A stretch of DNA of 64,000 nucleotides from Sorghum bicolor (Eukaryota; Streptophyta; Magnoliopsida; Poales; Poaceae), in NCBI RefSeq assembly GCF_000003195.3, contig NC_012872.2, forward strand, positions 56,029,695 to 56,093,694, written 5' to 3'. Positions 1 to 11,475 of the stretch are shown here, piece after piece; within the stretch, counting starts at the first letter, position 1; each line of letters opens with the position of its first letter. A program made the translations under genes and the position numbers. The notes under the pieces were generated by a model. The model searched no databases. It was not told where the DNA came from and was given only the letters and a program-made list of their open reading frames with translations.

Positions 1-21
1 CTGGACGCCGGCGTTGAAGTC

Positions 22-557
22 GTAAGTTTGTTTCTTCATTCACTAAGAATTCCTCCTCCTCGATGCCATGTCCCAGCTCACGCCCCAGGCACCGATCGTA
101 CCGCGCCCGTGCCGGAGCTGCAATCCGGGACGCGGATCACGGCTATGTACCGCGATCCCTGTGGTTTCTATTACAAGAGTGTTACTTGGCTGGCTAATAA
201 CTTATAGATTCATCTGATGTACAACTGTCTTCCTCTTTGCGCCTTGGACTAATGGGAGGAGGGTTCTGTAGTAGGGTCTCACAATTGTCATTTATCAGTC
301 ATCAGCCCTCTCTTGCCTTGTGGAAACCTTATAAACTGTTTGCTTTTTTAGTACTGTAACAGTTGTGAATGTTGCACCATAATAATAACCCACAAAGTAG
401 GATAAATGTTACGCGATGGTGTATCTGATTTCATATTCAGTTTGCCATGGTATTCTTTGGATAGTTTAATCAAGCACACAAAAATTTACTCTTCATTGCA
501 CTTGAATTTCCACTGTCTGATGATAAACTTGTGCTCTTCTTTCTGTTTTTGTTGAAG
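22..557 (+). other. 5'-UTR intron of the L6 gene
   Basis: GTAAGT begins at 22 and a T-rich tract ending TTGTTGAAG closes at about 557, just ahead of the leader that carries the L6 start. No coding potential is visible between. A diverged copy of the 3' part (from about 355) recurs at about 21,040-21,260. The acceptor could shift because a 36-bp tandem repeat follows immediately. Confidence 0.6.
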
Positions 558-626
558 ATAAGTGTGCGCCCAAAGTTCTACTGTTGGAAGAAGATAAGTG
601 TGCGCCCAAAGTCTTACTGTTGGAAG
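555..626 (+). repeat. 36-bp tandem duplication in the L6 leader
   Basis: Two units, 555-590 and 591-626, both start AAGATAAGTGTGCGCCCAAA and end CTGTTGGAAG, differing only by TTCT versus TCTT. Each repeats the AAG that could serve as a 3' splice site, so two alternative leader lengths are possible. Confidence 0.9.
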
Positions 627-648
627 AGATCCTCCTCATATATCGTCA

Positions 649-960
649 ATGGAAGCCAAGTTTTTCCGTTTCCTGAAGCTCGTTGGGGTCGGCTTCAAAG
701 CGAGGTCTGAGAGCCAAGGCCGCGAGCTGTTCCTGAAGCTGGGCTACAGCCACGAGGTGCAGTTCACCGCTCCCCCAGCGGTCCGTGTCTTCTGCTTCAA
801 ACCCAACATAATCTGCTGCACTGGCATCGACAAGGACAGGGTGCACCAGTTCGCCGGTGCTGTCCGGAGCTGCAAGCCTCCAGAGGTGTACAAGGGGAAG
901 GGGATCTTGTACATTGACGAGGTTATCAAGCTGAAGCCCGGGAAGAAGCAAAAGAAGTGA
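649..960 (+). CDS. Ribosomal protein L6, mitochondrial type (uL6m)
   Basis: Encodes 103 aa resembling the short plant L6 of the mitochondrial large ribosomal subunit; plant members are about 100 aa, so it looks full length. The start MEAKFFRFLK, the core PPAVRVFCFK, and the stretch with CCTGIDKDRVHQFAG and PPEVYKGKGI are L6 features, and the tail is lysine-rich. The ATG at 649 is preferred over an upstream in-frame ATG at 598, because the family begins MEAKFF. A GTAAGT donor at 22-27 and a pyrimidine-rich acceptor ending near 557 suggest the window begins in a 5'-UTR exon followed by a leader intron. A damaged duplicate lies at 21,361-21,714. Mitochondrial location is inferred from the family; no presequence is evident. 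Confidence 0.9.
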   Translation: MEAKFFRFLKLVGVGFKARSESQGRELFLKLGYSHEVQFTAPPAVRVFCFKPNIICCTGIDKDRVHQFAGAVRSCKPPEVYKGKGILYIDEVIKLKPGKKQKK

Positions 961-3599
961 CAAGACTTCAAGGCAGATCGCCATTGTTCTTTGGCTTTTA
1001 ACCCCTCGAGACCCATCCTTCTTCACATTTGTAGTGATGCAGATCTGGTCTGGTTGTGTTGTGTTGTGCTAGGCAGATCACCATTGTCTTATCCTTACCT
1101 CAGTTGCAGGCAACAAAATGTATGTGGGGGGCCATGTAATGAAGAGAATAAGTTATCAGTTCCTTTTTGTTGACATCAGCTGGAACATTACTTTGCAGAT
1201 TGGATTACATTCTTGAGTGCAAAATTTGCTTTCGAAATTTGGGTCTTTGGATTGATAGTTGCAAATTGAGTGTGAACTGTGAACATGACCTGACAACTGA
1301 AGTATCATTTATATACTGGCACTCAATCTGCAAGACTGCAACGATAGCATAAAAAAAGGTTAGACTGTACCAAGACTATCCATTTGTACTCATCGATTTG
1401 ATCATTGCGATAATAAGATTTTGTAAGATAAAATTAATACTGGCATAGTTTTATCTATTATTGCATACAGAAATACAGAATGCCGTGCAGGACTAGTAGT
1501 GATTTGTGCTGCTGCGGTCTGTGACGAACGAACACGACTGAGAAGTCCAGACTGAACACCTATTTCTCAGCTGACAAAGACCACAGTCATCACAGCCGTG
1601 CAGGCTCAAATTGGAAATCCCCGTCTGGACGTGAGAAACGTTTCAGTTTCTGATGAGAATCACCAGAATCACTTTCAAACTGTCTTTTCAACAAGTGATT
1701 CAAAACTGAAACGTTTCACCGTTTCTACGCGCACATGCGAAATGGTTGGAAGCTAGTTTCGCACAGATTCTCATCTCATTGCTTCTTACATGTTTTGGTT
1801 CATTTTTTCAGTTAATATTTTTAGTGCAACAAGTTAAAATGGTTTTTATTTTAAGTTGTTCTCTATCCACAGAAATGTTTAGATTTTTTGAACTTTTTTT
1901 TATTTAAAACAATTTTCCGATTCATCACCAGAAATGTTTCTTGAAAGAATGTGGATCCCAAACTTTTTTGCGAGAATATAGAGCCCTACCAAACTAGCCG
2001 TTAGCTATGTTGCAGTGTCATATTTTATCTGCAAACTAGCATTCCCCCTCTTTTTGTACTTTTTTTTTGAGTTTGTGATGTGTTTTTGCATCAGCAAGTA
2101 GTGATCTATGAGAAATCAAATGAATCATGTGGAGCTGTGTGGATCCCTAAGGCTGGGTTGGTGACTTGGTGGGTTTAGTTTTGTATCTCCTTCAAACCAA
2201 TTCCTATTTTGGATCCGGTTCCTCCAGAAAGATAGGTTCAAACCAATTCCTATCCTACTACTTTTTTCTGAAGGAAAGGCCTGCTGCCCTGCTACTACTG
2301 GATGACGGTACCCCGAATGCTCACCCGGACACGTATGCAAGTGGAGCGGTGCAGTACACTACTCTACTGTTAATCAAGACGACTGGGAGGGGTTGCTGAC
2401 GTTGTGCACGGTAGGGGGAGAGCGGATTTAGCCATCACATTGCAAGTTACAGCCACACATTAATTCTCCTCAAACCTTTTTAAAGGTGCAAATAAACGGT
2501 TTCAGTGAGTGACGTATGAGCCCATTTCACAAACCAAACACTGAAGTAAAAGTGAAGACCGCAATGCAGCAACAAGGAATCAGTTGTCACTAATGGCAAA
2601 AGCATGCAAATTATCAAAGGGATGGACGCATTTGGGCCCAGTTTGCCGAATTTACAACGAGTGGAGGCCTTTGAGCCTTGATTCGTAAGATTTTCCTTTG
2701 CCCGGTGCAACAGCTGAGTAAGTGCAGTGCTGACAGTGGGACACGGACGATGAGACGAGCAGAGGGCCAGAGGCACAGTCCAAACAACTTCTGGATTTGC
2801 TAGAGGTTATTAGAGATAAGCAGCCGAGAAAGAGGCCTGCATTCTGCCATTCTTTTTGTATCATAATAAGTCATTCTCGTCTGCTAAACTGTCAGGCCTG
2901 ACGGGATTCTAGGTGGAAAATAGCAAGAACTAAGAACAAGCTGAATCTGTATTGCGATGAATGTAAGTGAAATGTAACTGAATGATAACAGAGTTGGTTC
3001 AGGTGTTCGATGCCTCCCTGTCCACCCTCTCGGTCACGCTTACAAGGCCGCTGGCCACGCCACGCCTCGGCAACACAGTCCGGTTCTATTCTAATGGCCC
3101 AAGGCCCATGCGCTTAGCCGACTTACCGTTCTGCTTTCAATTCCGCTGTTGCCGTACGTGCTACAGTGCTCCCTCTTCTCTTCCTGACATAAACACCCGG
3201 GCGTGTGGTTGATCTGGACACGAAGAATCTTCAAGAGACAAACGCTGGACAAGCTCTTTCTCTGACCTCCACGGTACCATTTTACTTTTGGAGTGCTGCA
3301 GGAGCTAAATGCCTGAAGCTGCTTGCTCCAACAATTTTAGTAGATTAATCCTTTTTTCGATTCTTTGATTGATTCCCAGCTTATCAATCAGATAAGCTCG
3401 GCTACGCAGCTGCGCTCCTGGCACAGATATCTGAAATTCAAGCCAGAAACCATTCTGGATCTTTCATAAAAGAATGTTGTCATCCTAGCAATTGTTCCTT
3501 TAGTTTCACAACGGCCTAGGTAACTAGCAATAGGTGGACACGAAAAGAATTAAAAAAGAATTGTCGAGCTGGCAGCATCAAAACAATCATGGAACATAA
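961..3599. other. L6 3' UTR and intergenic spacer (duplicated source block)
   Basis: No gene seen. The first 200-400 bases are probably the L6 3' UTR. Much of about 1,000-3,480 recurs at 21.7-23.9 kb, partly inverted. Recognisable shared pieces include the block around 2,300-2,400, the block around 2,470-2,690 and the block around 3,280-3,450. Confidence 0.6.
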
Positions 3600-3846
3600 G
3601 AGCAGGTATAATAATGGGTTTATAGTCAAGCTAATATTGATGTGAAGGAGAGAAGAGAAAAGAGAGATGTAAGCACTAAGCTGGGCACGGATGCATAGGT
3701 AGTGGTGGACCCAAATAGCAAGTGTTGTGAGAAGTAATAGGAAAGATAAAATATTTTAGAGACAAGTATAAGATAACTTATTATATAACTTGACTATAAT
3801 CACTTAGCTTATAGCCAAGCACTTAGCTCTATTATTGATCTTCCTC
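3600..3846. mobile_element. PIF/Harbinger-type MITE (GAGCAGGTATAATAAT ends)
   Basis: Left end GAGCAGGTATAATAAT and the reverse complement of the right end, GAGGAAGATCAATAAT, form imperfect terminal inverted repeats. The element is flanked by TAA on both sides, the 3-bp target duplication of PIF/Harbinger. No ORF. Confidence 0.6.
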
Positions 3847-4584
3847 TAATAGGAGTATTATTTTGAAAAAGAAGGCTTATTTTGAGTCTAGTATTATCTA
3901 TAACAATGCACAATGTTCCGTAGAATGTGAAAGTTCATTTTCTTCATTTTTCTAACATCATAAGGACATTGAGCCAAAATCATTGGATGTAAGTGAATCG
4001 TTAGAATTATATAGAGGTATTATATAAAAGCAAAATTGACTTAGGGGGTGCTTAGTTCCCCTTTCATCCCAAGAAAAAATCTAGATTTTGGTTCATTATT
4101 TTAAAAAATTGAAACTAAACATCATGTAAAATGTTTAGCAAAATAATTATTATTTTTTTATTTTAGATTTTGACCTTAAAAGGCCAAAAAAAACCAAAAA
4201 AAAAACTTTAAGAAACTGTAATGAGAATAATAAATTCTGTATTTTAGATGAAACTAAATATAAAACTAAAAATTTTGATATTTTATATTTTATAATTCTA
4301 AAATAGTTGACATTTTGTATTAAATATTTCAACACTAGGATGACCATATATTATAAATGCGGTCTCGGTCTCGGTCCCGGGGAAAAGGGCAGGAGGCACG
4401 GCTGTAGGACCGTGGTCTCTCGATCACCTGTTTAAACAAAATATGACTTTCTCTCACATTTCTCTCATCATTATACCTATCCATTAGGCAGCGGACCACC
4501 GGACCCTAGGCGAATCTTAGGCCACACATCATTAATGGACGGAAGCCCCAACTCTCGAAATGCCCGCCTGGGCAAATGTGCTTC
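3847..4584. other. Non-coding AT-rich spacer
   Basis: No gene or intact element recognised. The stretch around 4,045-4,330 begins GGGGGTGCTTAGTTCCCC and looks like MITE debris. Confidence 0.4.
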
Positions 4585-4826
4585 GGCCTTGTTTAGTTTC
4601 AAAATATTTTGCAAAATCGACACTGTAGCTATTTCGTTTGTATTTGACAAATATTGTCCAATCATGGACTAACTAGGCTCAAAAGATTCGTCTCGTCAAT
4701 TTCGACCAAACTGTGCAATTAGTTTTTATTATTATCTATATTTAATACTTCATGTATGTGTCTAAAGATTCGATGTGACGGGAAATCTGAAAAATTTTGC
4801 AAATTTTTTTAGAACTAAACAAGGCC
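4585..4826 (+). mobile_element. PIF/Harbinger MITE, GGCCTTGTTTAGTT family
   Basis: A 242-bp copy with ends GGCCTTGTTTAGTT and AACTAAACAAGGCC, flanked by TTC on both sides. It shares the interior with copies at 10,585, 21,388, 34,112 and 58,368: a CACTGTAG region, an AAAAGATTCGTCTCGTCAAT region and an AAAGATTCGATGTGACGG region. It lies about 220 bp upstream of the next coding region, so it may sit in its promoter. Confidence 0.9.
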
Positions 4827-4975
4827 TTCGATTTGCATTTGCGAATTGAGGTCGGTTCAAACTTCAAAGTGACTTGAGCATTGGCTGGTTCCAGGAAGGA
4901 TCCCTTCTTCGAAGGTGATGTACTAGTTGCTGATCTCGGGCAATTTGAGCCGCCGCGTTCTCGTGTGCCATCTCG

Positions 4976-4984
4976 CATATAAAG
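4976..4984 (+). promoter_or_regulatory. Candidate TATA box
   Basis: CATATAAAG lies 64 bases before the ATG at 5,048, followed by a C/G-rich leader with a GCC repeat. The spacing would give a start of transcription near 5,010 and a leader of about 40 bases. Inferred from sequence only. Confidence 0.5.
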
Positions 4985-5047
4985 AACCGCCGCCGCCGCC
5001 GCCTCAACCCCACAACCAGAACCACGCGCTCCTTCCGAAATTCCAAA

Positions 5048-7597
5048 ATGAGCGCCATGGGCTACCACCAGGCTCTCAGATACCTCCCCGACTCGGAGCA
5101 GCAGGCGCTGCAGAGCCACCGTCCCAGACCCCAGAGCCACCGTCCCAGACCCCTCCTCGTCGTGAAGGCGAAGGCGTTGGACGCCGCCCCCGTCATCCCC
5201 TGCCTCCCCGACCAGGGCGCGTCGGACGCCGCCCCCGTCGTCGCCAGCATTCCCGACCAGAATGCGTCGGACGCCGCCCCGGTCCCCATCGTCCCCGACC
5301 AGGGCGCACCGGACACTGCCCGCCTCATCATCATCAAGGCGAGGGATGCATGGAAGGCGGTCGCATTGGCGGCCATGAAGGCTACTCGGCTACCAGCAGC
5401 GGGAGTCGCCGTGGCGCGTCGTCTATGCAGCTTCGACTCACCCACCGTCGTCGACGACGCGGGGGCGGGGGCAGGGAACAACCGCTACATCATGAGGCGC
5501 CTCACCCGCCTGGTCATGGTGAGGTACCTCTGTTCTCTGCTCCCGTCGCCTCTGCCCGCGGCCGCAACGCTGTTCTGCATCCTTAAGGCCAACCATCCCC
5601 GGCGCTGCAAGCTGTGGAGGATTACGAGCGTGCCAGATGGTACCCGAAGCGACCCCGAGCAAGGCGTCGCGGCCCCTCCCGCTGCAGCCGCGGCGCCTCC
5701 AGCTGCTCCTCCATCCGTCGCCAAGGTGTACCACCACCGCGACCTCGACCTCGGTAGCCACATCGGCGAGGCCTCATCCACGGCATCTCTACAGGAGATA
5801 GTCGAAGAGACAGCAGAGGCTCGCGCATCTACCCCAAACAAAGCTGTTGCGAACGCTGGCCATCCACGGCACTCGCTCAAGGAATTGTTCATGAGCTCGC
5901 CGTCCGTCAGCATCAACAACACGGGCTCCAGAACGCCTACGTCGCGGGGGACCAAGCCCCATCAGCCCGCGTGGCGACCCTGCTGCTGCGATACCCATGC
6001 GGTATCACCGAAGCACAAGCGTCCGCTCAGCGGCCAATCTGGCGGGTCTCCCCCAAAGCGACGCCGCGCGGCAGGGATCAATGCCTTGGCAGGGATGCTT
6101 GCTCCCAATCCTCATCCTTCCAGGTGTCGAAGATCATCTCGCGCTCATCATGCTGGCTCGGGAGGGCCTCCTCCGATGCCACCTCCCCCTCCTGCTGCTC
6201 CTGCTCCTGAAGGCGCTGCGCCACACTCTTCTGTGTTCGAATCGGCATGCAGTGATTCCCTTGTGCTTCCTGATGATCCTACTCCCGCAAGCGTCGCTCA
6301 GAAAAATCCACTAGCTCCTTCAAATTCTCCAGCACCTCCGGACCCAAATTCATCAGCACTCCATCCTGTTCCCAACCCTCAGGCTCAGGCTTCTGGTGTT
6401 GATATTGCCAATCCTAACAATGTAAGTGTTTTCGATTCTAAAAACTCCACCATTCTTGTTAATTTGGGTTCTGTTTTGTGTTATCTTACTTTACCTTGTT
6501 AAATTCCCCTCCCACATCTGGCCAATTTGGCCCTGTTTCACAGCCTCCAGCAACTGCGGACCCAAATTCATCAGCACTCCAGACTGTTCCCAACCCTCAG
6601 GCTCAGGCTCCTGGTGTTGGTAATGCCAATCCTAACGATGTAAGTGTTTTCGATTCTAAAAACTCCACCATTCTTGTTAATTTGGGTTCTGTTATGTGTT
6701 ATCTAACTTTACCTTGTTAAATTCCCCTCCCACATCTGGCCAATCTGGCTCTGTTTCACAGCCTCCAGCACCTGCGGACCCGAATTTGCAGCAGCCGCAG
6801 CCGCCTCTACCCCAAGGCCAAGCATTGGTTGCTGCTGCTGCGATTCAAGGAGGCCAGCCTGCTCCCAACCCGGCTCCTGTTGCAGTTGATAATGTTAATC
6901 CAAACGATGTACGTGTTTTCGATTCTAAAAACTCCACTTTTATTAATTTGGGTTCTGTTTTGTTTTGTGTTGATCTAACTTGTACCTTGTTAAACAGAGG
7001 AATTTCAATTGGGAACTAGGCCATCTGGATATCGCATCGCAAGCTTTAAACACGCTATACCAGCGGAGGGACGATGATGCCCAGATCTGGCACCCGGAGA
7101 GGAAAGTACATTACACATGGGCACTGATGTCAGGTTTCGTTGTGGTGGCCTGTGGTATCCTTGCGTCTACCGCCTCTATTGACCTGTCTTTCATTCGAGG
7201 CGTGGGTTCTGTGTGTGCTCGTCTGTCTTCAATTGGGGCAACAACCTTGGTGATTTATGTTCTGTCGGATACAGTTGGCCGACTGCCCGGTTTTATATTC
7301 GGTGGCATCGCTACAACTTTTATGATTCTGCTTTGGCTGGCGGGAAATCCTGAAGACCGGGCTATATTTTTCAGACTGTTGGTCTTCATTCTGAAGATGA
7401 TTTTCAGACTGTTGCTCTTCATTGTGAAGATGATTTTCTGGTATCCTGGAGTTCTTCTTTCCACAGGATTGGGGTATATCAAGGGTTGGATTCAAACAGG
7501 TTTCAGTAAAGCAAAGAATGGAATCAAGGCTTACTTTGAACATCCAACAGGACAGGGGGCAGAAGGTCCTCGAGGAAATGCGCGGGTTGGTCCATAG
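5048..7597 (+). CDS. Unknown Pro/Ala-rich protein with membrane-spanning C-terminus
   Basis: Four exons are proposed: 5,048-6,421, 6,544-6,639, 6,762-6,908 and 6,998-7,597. All junctions are phase 0 with GT/AG borders, giving about 738 aa. The N-terminal 458 aa are rich in Pro and Ala, include three repeats built on DAAPV...PDQ (about residues 45-90), and carry a basic SPPKRRR stretch. Exons 2 and 3 encode variants of a Pro/Asn/Gln-rich unit (PPAxADPN...PNPQAQAPGVGNANPND). The last 199 aa are hydrophobic with about four or five possible membrane segments and an 11-aa duplication (IFRLLLFIVKM type). I do not recognise the family. The start follows a TATA-like box and is the first ATG in a compact leader. 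Function unknown; a membrane protein is inferred. Confidence 0.65.
6340..6997 (+). repeat. Tandem exon-plus-intron duplication inside the unknown gene
   Basis: The end of exon 1 with intron 1, exon 2 with intron 2, and exon 3 with intron 3 are related units. Each exon segment starts near CCTCCAGCA and ends near AATCCTAACRAT. Each intron starts GTAAGTG or GTACGTG followed by TTTTCGATTCTAAAAACTCC and continues TTAATTTGGGTTCTG. Donor-to-donor distances are 218 and 269 bp. Intron 3 lacks the CCACATCTGGCCAAT portion. Confidence 0.9.
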
Positions 7598-8552
7598 GTA
7601 ATACCGTTCCTATTTGTGGTTCTAGCTAAGAATTCAGTTCCAAGACCTTCTGCATCTGCCATGCGATTCCTTCTACTGTTTTTGTAGATATAAGCCTGAT
7701 AATATTCTGTAATGCATTTGTTCTAAAATGACAAAGGGTTCATTGGGTCAAATCTGAATGACTGAAATGCAGTTTGGTGGTAGGAGCATGGGTACGGCAG
7801 CTTCTGAATAAATGAAGAAAATGATGCCATCTAATGGCTCTAACATGTTCTATAAGTTTGACATACTTTTTCAATTTAGACAAAAATTAGGGTTGTGTTG
7901 TGTATTGAGCATGTTGGTTCACACTTCAGGTTTAACAAATGGTTAGCTTTATCAATTCGACACTTGCAGCTTAAAGATAATCCCTAATTCTAGTCGTTTA
8001 TGGATTATTATATCATTATCGTTTATGGCTTATGGTTTGGTATAAATGTTCTTAAAATAACAGTTGAATTCTTGAATAACTGGTCTTGCATGTTAGATGG
8101 TCTATATGACAAATGTATTTTCGAAGATTGCCTTGCTGCATTTTTTACTGAAAGACAAGCAACCTTTATTTCCTCCTTTCCAATCTATGGAGTGCCATGC
8201 CCCCCACCCCTGCTTTAACATGGAATTGAAAATGACCATGTATTCTGAATCCTGAGTAGGCTTTGGTTCAAATTTATTTGTCTGCAAGTATTTTGTCAGG
8301 TTTCTCGTGAGTGAACCTTCAAGAGACTTTTTTTTGGTCATGCTAACTGATCTCGAATGCTTTCTTTGGTTGCAGTATGCTGGATTTAGCTGAACCACAT
8401 TTATAAAATATATCATTAATTCTAGTTATATCAAATATAGATAAAAATACTACAGCGTCAATATAAAAAAAATGATCTACCTGTTCGCCCTTCACGCAGC
8501 AACAGCAGCTCAGATACCGAGGTATGGCACCGTGTGAGCTGGACACCTGCCT
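7598..8552 (+). other. 3' flank of the unknown gene, possible 3'-UTR intron
   Basis: The stop codon TAG is directly followed by GTAATA, and a pyrimidine-rich tract ending GGTTGCAG occurs at about 8,374, so a 3'-UTR intron is possible. No other gene is seen here. Confidence 0.35.
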
Positions 8553-8555
8553 TTA

Positions 8556-8750
8556 GGCAGTCTCAATGCATGTTTCATGAATGTGTCATGCACATTAAAT
8601 AGGGTGTCACATAAGCAAAATTGCTGACTTGGCATGATCATTAAATGAAGAAATGAGAGAGGAGTTTCATCCTCATGAAACTCCTATGGCTCGGTTACCT
8701 AGTTTATAGTCTTGGTAACTGTGCCATGAAACTATCCATTGAGACTGGCC
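8556..8750. mobile_element. mPing-like MITE (Ping/Pong group)
   Basis: Ends GGCAGTCTCAATG and CATTGAGACTGGCC with TTA duplicated on both sides. The subterminal TGTGTCATGCACATTAAATA and the GAGTTTCATCC motif recall rice mPing. Related copies lie at 11,854 and 40,674. Confidence 0.8.
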
Positions 8751-8908
8751 TTACGCCACATATCACGAGTCGGCGATTTCTCGCGAGGTACACCGTACAC
8801 GTGTCGCAAGGCCATTTCGATGCCGCGGCACAGGAGGGTAAACAAAATTACTACAGTGACAAAAACTAAAAGTTTTTGCAAATTGAACACTCATTCACAA
8901 AAGTTGTA

Positions 8909-9160
8909 CTCCCTTATCTATAAAGAAAGTTATTTTTGGACAAATTTTAGATTGAGAATATAAGTTATAAATAATTTTTTAAGTTATTAAATTTAAAAAT
9001 ATGAAAATCATATAAATAGATTTATTTTTTAAAAAACTTATATATATATATATATATATTCTATTTTTAATAATTATTTTTTATAAAAATAAAGAGTTAA
9101 AGTTAAGGTTTGGAGACTTTGTCGTTGTCTAAGCGACTTTCTTTATAGGTATGGAGGAAA
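8909..9160. mobile_element. Stowaway-like MITE
   Basis: Begins CTCCCTTATCTATAAAGAAAGT after TA and ends with a complementary ACTTTCTTTATAGGTATGGAGG before TA. Between them is AT-rich non-coding DNA with a short (TA)n tract. Confidence 0.55.
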
Positions 9161-9349
9161 TATATAACTATGAAAAATATACGCAGACAGACCCTTCTAG
9201 AAACATGTATATATAGTACTTAGCCTTGTTTAGTTCGCGAAAGATTTTTTTTTGATAATGTTGCACATTTATATGTACAGCAATTAGTATTTAATCATGG
9301 ACTAATTTGGTTTAAAGATTCATCTTATAAAATACATGTAAATTGTGTA

Positions 9350-9468
<119 letters not shown>

Positions 9469-9599
9469 AAACATTTGATAAATAAGTTGAAATTTTTTTT
9501 GACGGGAACTCAACAACACCGAGAGGCAGGAGGCAGGAGCCAAAAGACTCGGTTTATTAGGAGCACAACGTACGGATCATCCAAAATCCAAACGTCACC

Positions 9600-10180
9600 A
9601 CTAGACGACCTCCAACTGTAAATTTAAATGGGTGTTTAGTTGGAGGTGTTAAAATTTTTAACATATTTTGTAATATTTTTATTTTATTTAAAAAATAGTT
9701 CTTGTTTAGTTTATCTCAAAACCCAAAAACATTTTAAGATTTCTGGTCACATCGAATCTTGCGGTATATGCATGAAACATTAAGTACGGATAAAAAAGCT
9801 AATTACACAGTTTAACTATAATTGGTGAGGCGAATCTATTGAGCCTAGTTAGTCTATGGTCTGACAATAATTACCAAATAAAAATGCAAATGCTATAGTA
9901 CCAAAAAAATTTCACATTCTCAAGTAAGCATGGCTTTAGTGTCCAATCATGGACTAATTAAGCTCAAAAGATTCGTCTCATAAATTATTTTATAGCTATA
10001 TTGTTAGTTTTGTAAATAAACTATATTTAGTTTGTGCATATATCTAAACATTTAATGTGATAGGTAATAAAGAAAACAATCTCAATCAAACAGGTCCTAA
10101 CTAAGAGAAAAAAAAGTAAGGCACAGCTAGCAACTATTGCAGAAGGCACACATTAAGGCGCACATATCAACTATTAGCAA
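9600..10180. mobile_element. Decayed GGCCTTGTTTAGTT-family MITE fragments
   Basis: About 9,700-9,925 matches the reverse form of the family (TCACATCGAATCTTGCGG, GCATGAAACATTAAGTA). About 9,945-10,100 matches the forward form without a left end. No intact termini or target duplications are visible. Confidence 0.6.
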
Positions 10181-10208
10181 CTAAAGGAAATACGATATTG
10201 AGTTGTAC

Positions 10209-10507
10209 AGATTTGTTTGGCATAGCTTAGTTTCGTTAGTGAAGTTGTTTTTTTTAAGAAAATAATTTTATGAGCAACTTTTTAAGCTGAGCTGTTTTGA
10301 AAAGGTTGTTTGCCAGAATAACTTAACTAGCACTTCATACATACTACTTTTTTAAGCTACTTTTTAAAAGAGAGTTAAGATAAGCTACTTTTTTAATTTT
10401 ATCTCAACTTATATCTTTGTGAGAGAAAAAAATAGCTTCATCTGTGAAGCTATTTTAGAAAAAAGTGTTTAGCAAAAGAAGTAGCTCATAAAATGTGCCA
10501 AACATGC
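10209..10507. mobile_element. Probable MITE with TTTGGCATAGCTT / AAATGTGCCAAAC ends
   Basis: Complementary ends enclose AT-rich DNA with repeated AAGCTACTTTTT motifs and a palindromic GAAGCTATTTTAGA region. Non-coding; the class was not settled. Confidence 0.35.
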
Positions 10508-10584
10508 CCGTGTCGGACAGTGGTGGTGCGGGCATAGGACATTTTGTTTGGCGAAAATTGTCCAGACTTTTTAGGTGGTACTAG

Positions 10585-10825
10585 GGCCTTGTTTAGTTCC
10601 GAAAAATTTTGAGAAATCGACACTGTAGCACTTTCGTTTGTATTTGACAAATATTGTCCAATTATAGACTAACTAGGCTCAAAAGATTTGTCTCGTCAAT
10701 TTCGACTAAACTGTGCAATTAGTTTTTATTTATCTATATTTAATACTTCATGCATGCGTCTAAAGATTCGATGTGACGGGGAATGTGAAAAATTTTGCAA
10801 AATTTTCTGGGAACTAAACAAGGCC
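10585..10825 (+). mobile_element. PIF/Harbinger MITE, GGCCTTGTTTAGTT family
   Basis: A 241-bp copy with intact ends, flanked by TAG on both sides, very similar to 4,585-4,826 and 58,368-58,610. Confidence 0.9.
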
Positions 10826-10936
10826 TAGATACAGTTTAAGAACTTTCTAGAGATTTGTTAAAACTTTAGCCATAAATAGATATGCCAATTCTTTGTCAAT
10901 GAACCAATTAATGGCTATGAATTTTAGCATACCTTA

Positions 10937-11179
10937 GGTCTTGTTTAGTTCACCTCAAAAACCAAAATTTTTTTAAAATTTTCCGTTGCATCGAACCTTG
11001 CGGTACATGCATGAAGTATTAAATATAGATTGAAAACAAAAACTAATTGCACAATTTATCTGTAAATCACGAAATGAATCTCTTAAGCCTAATTACTTCA
11101 TAATTGGACAATATTTGTTAAATAAAAATAAAAGTGCTACAATGTCAAAATCTAAAAAAATTTCGATGTAAACAATGCC
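10937..11179 (-). mobile_element. PIF/Harbinger MITE, GGCCTTGTTTAGTT family, reverse form
   Basis: Starts GGTCTTGTTTAGTTCACC after TTA and continues with the reversed family interior (GCATGAAGTATTAAATATAG). The right end TAAACAATGCC is eroded and no target duplication is kept there. Confidence 0.75.
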
Positions 11180-11285
11180 AGTTTTGGCTGGGCAAGAATT
11201 GAAAGTCAACCAACGCATACTCCCCTCACAAAAGTTATTCATGAAAAAAAAATATACACATACGCACCCAAACTAGAAACATGTA

Positions 11286-11475
11286 CTCTCTCCGCCTTAT
11301 TAAAAATATTATTTTTAACGACCATTCATTTTATTCAATTTTTTATGCAAATTATAAAGTAAATAAATTATTAATACGTTATAACCAATTAATTAATATT
11401 TTATATAAAAGTTTTAAATAAAATTAAATAAGATGGCACGGCATTTAAAACATCACTTTCACTAAAGGGAGGGAG
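11286..11475. mobile_element. Stowaway MITE
   Basis: Ends CTCTCTCCGCC and GGGAGGGAG with TA on both sides, the Stowaway/Tc1-mariner signature. About 190 bp, AT-rich, no ORF. A second partial Stowaway ending GACAGAGGGAG|TA follows at about 11,490-11,728. Confidence 0.75.

Noticed and set aside
4927..5586. 219-codon frame rich in Pro and Arg overlapping the unknown gene
   Set aside because: A GC-rich shadow frame; the frame from 5,048 is longer, follows a TATA-like box and continues through in-phase exons.
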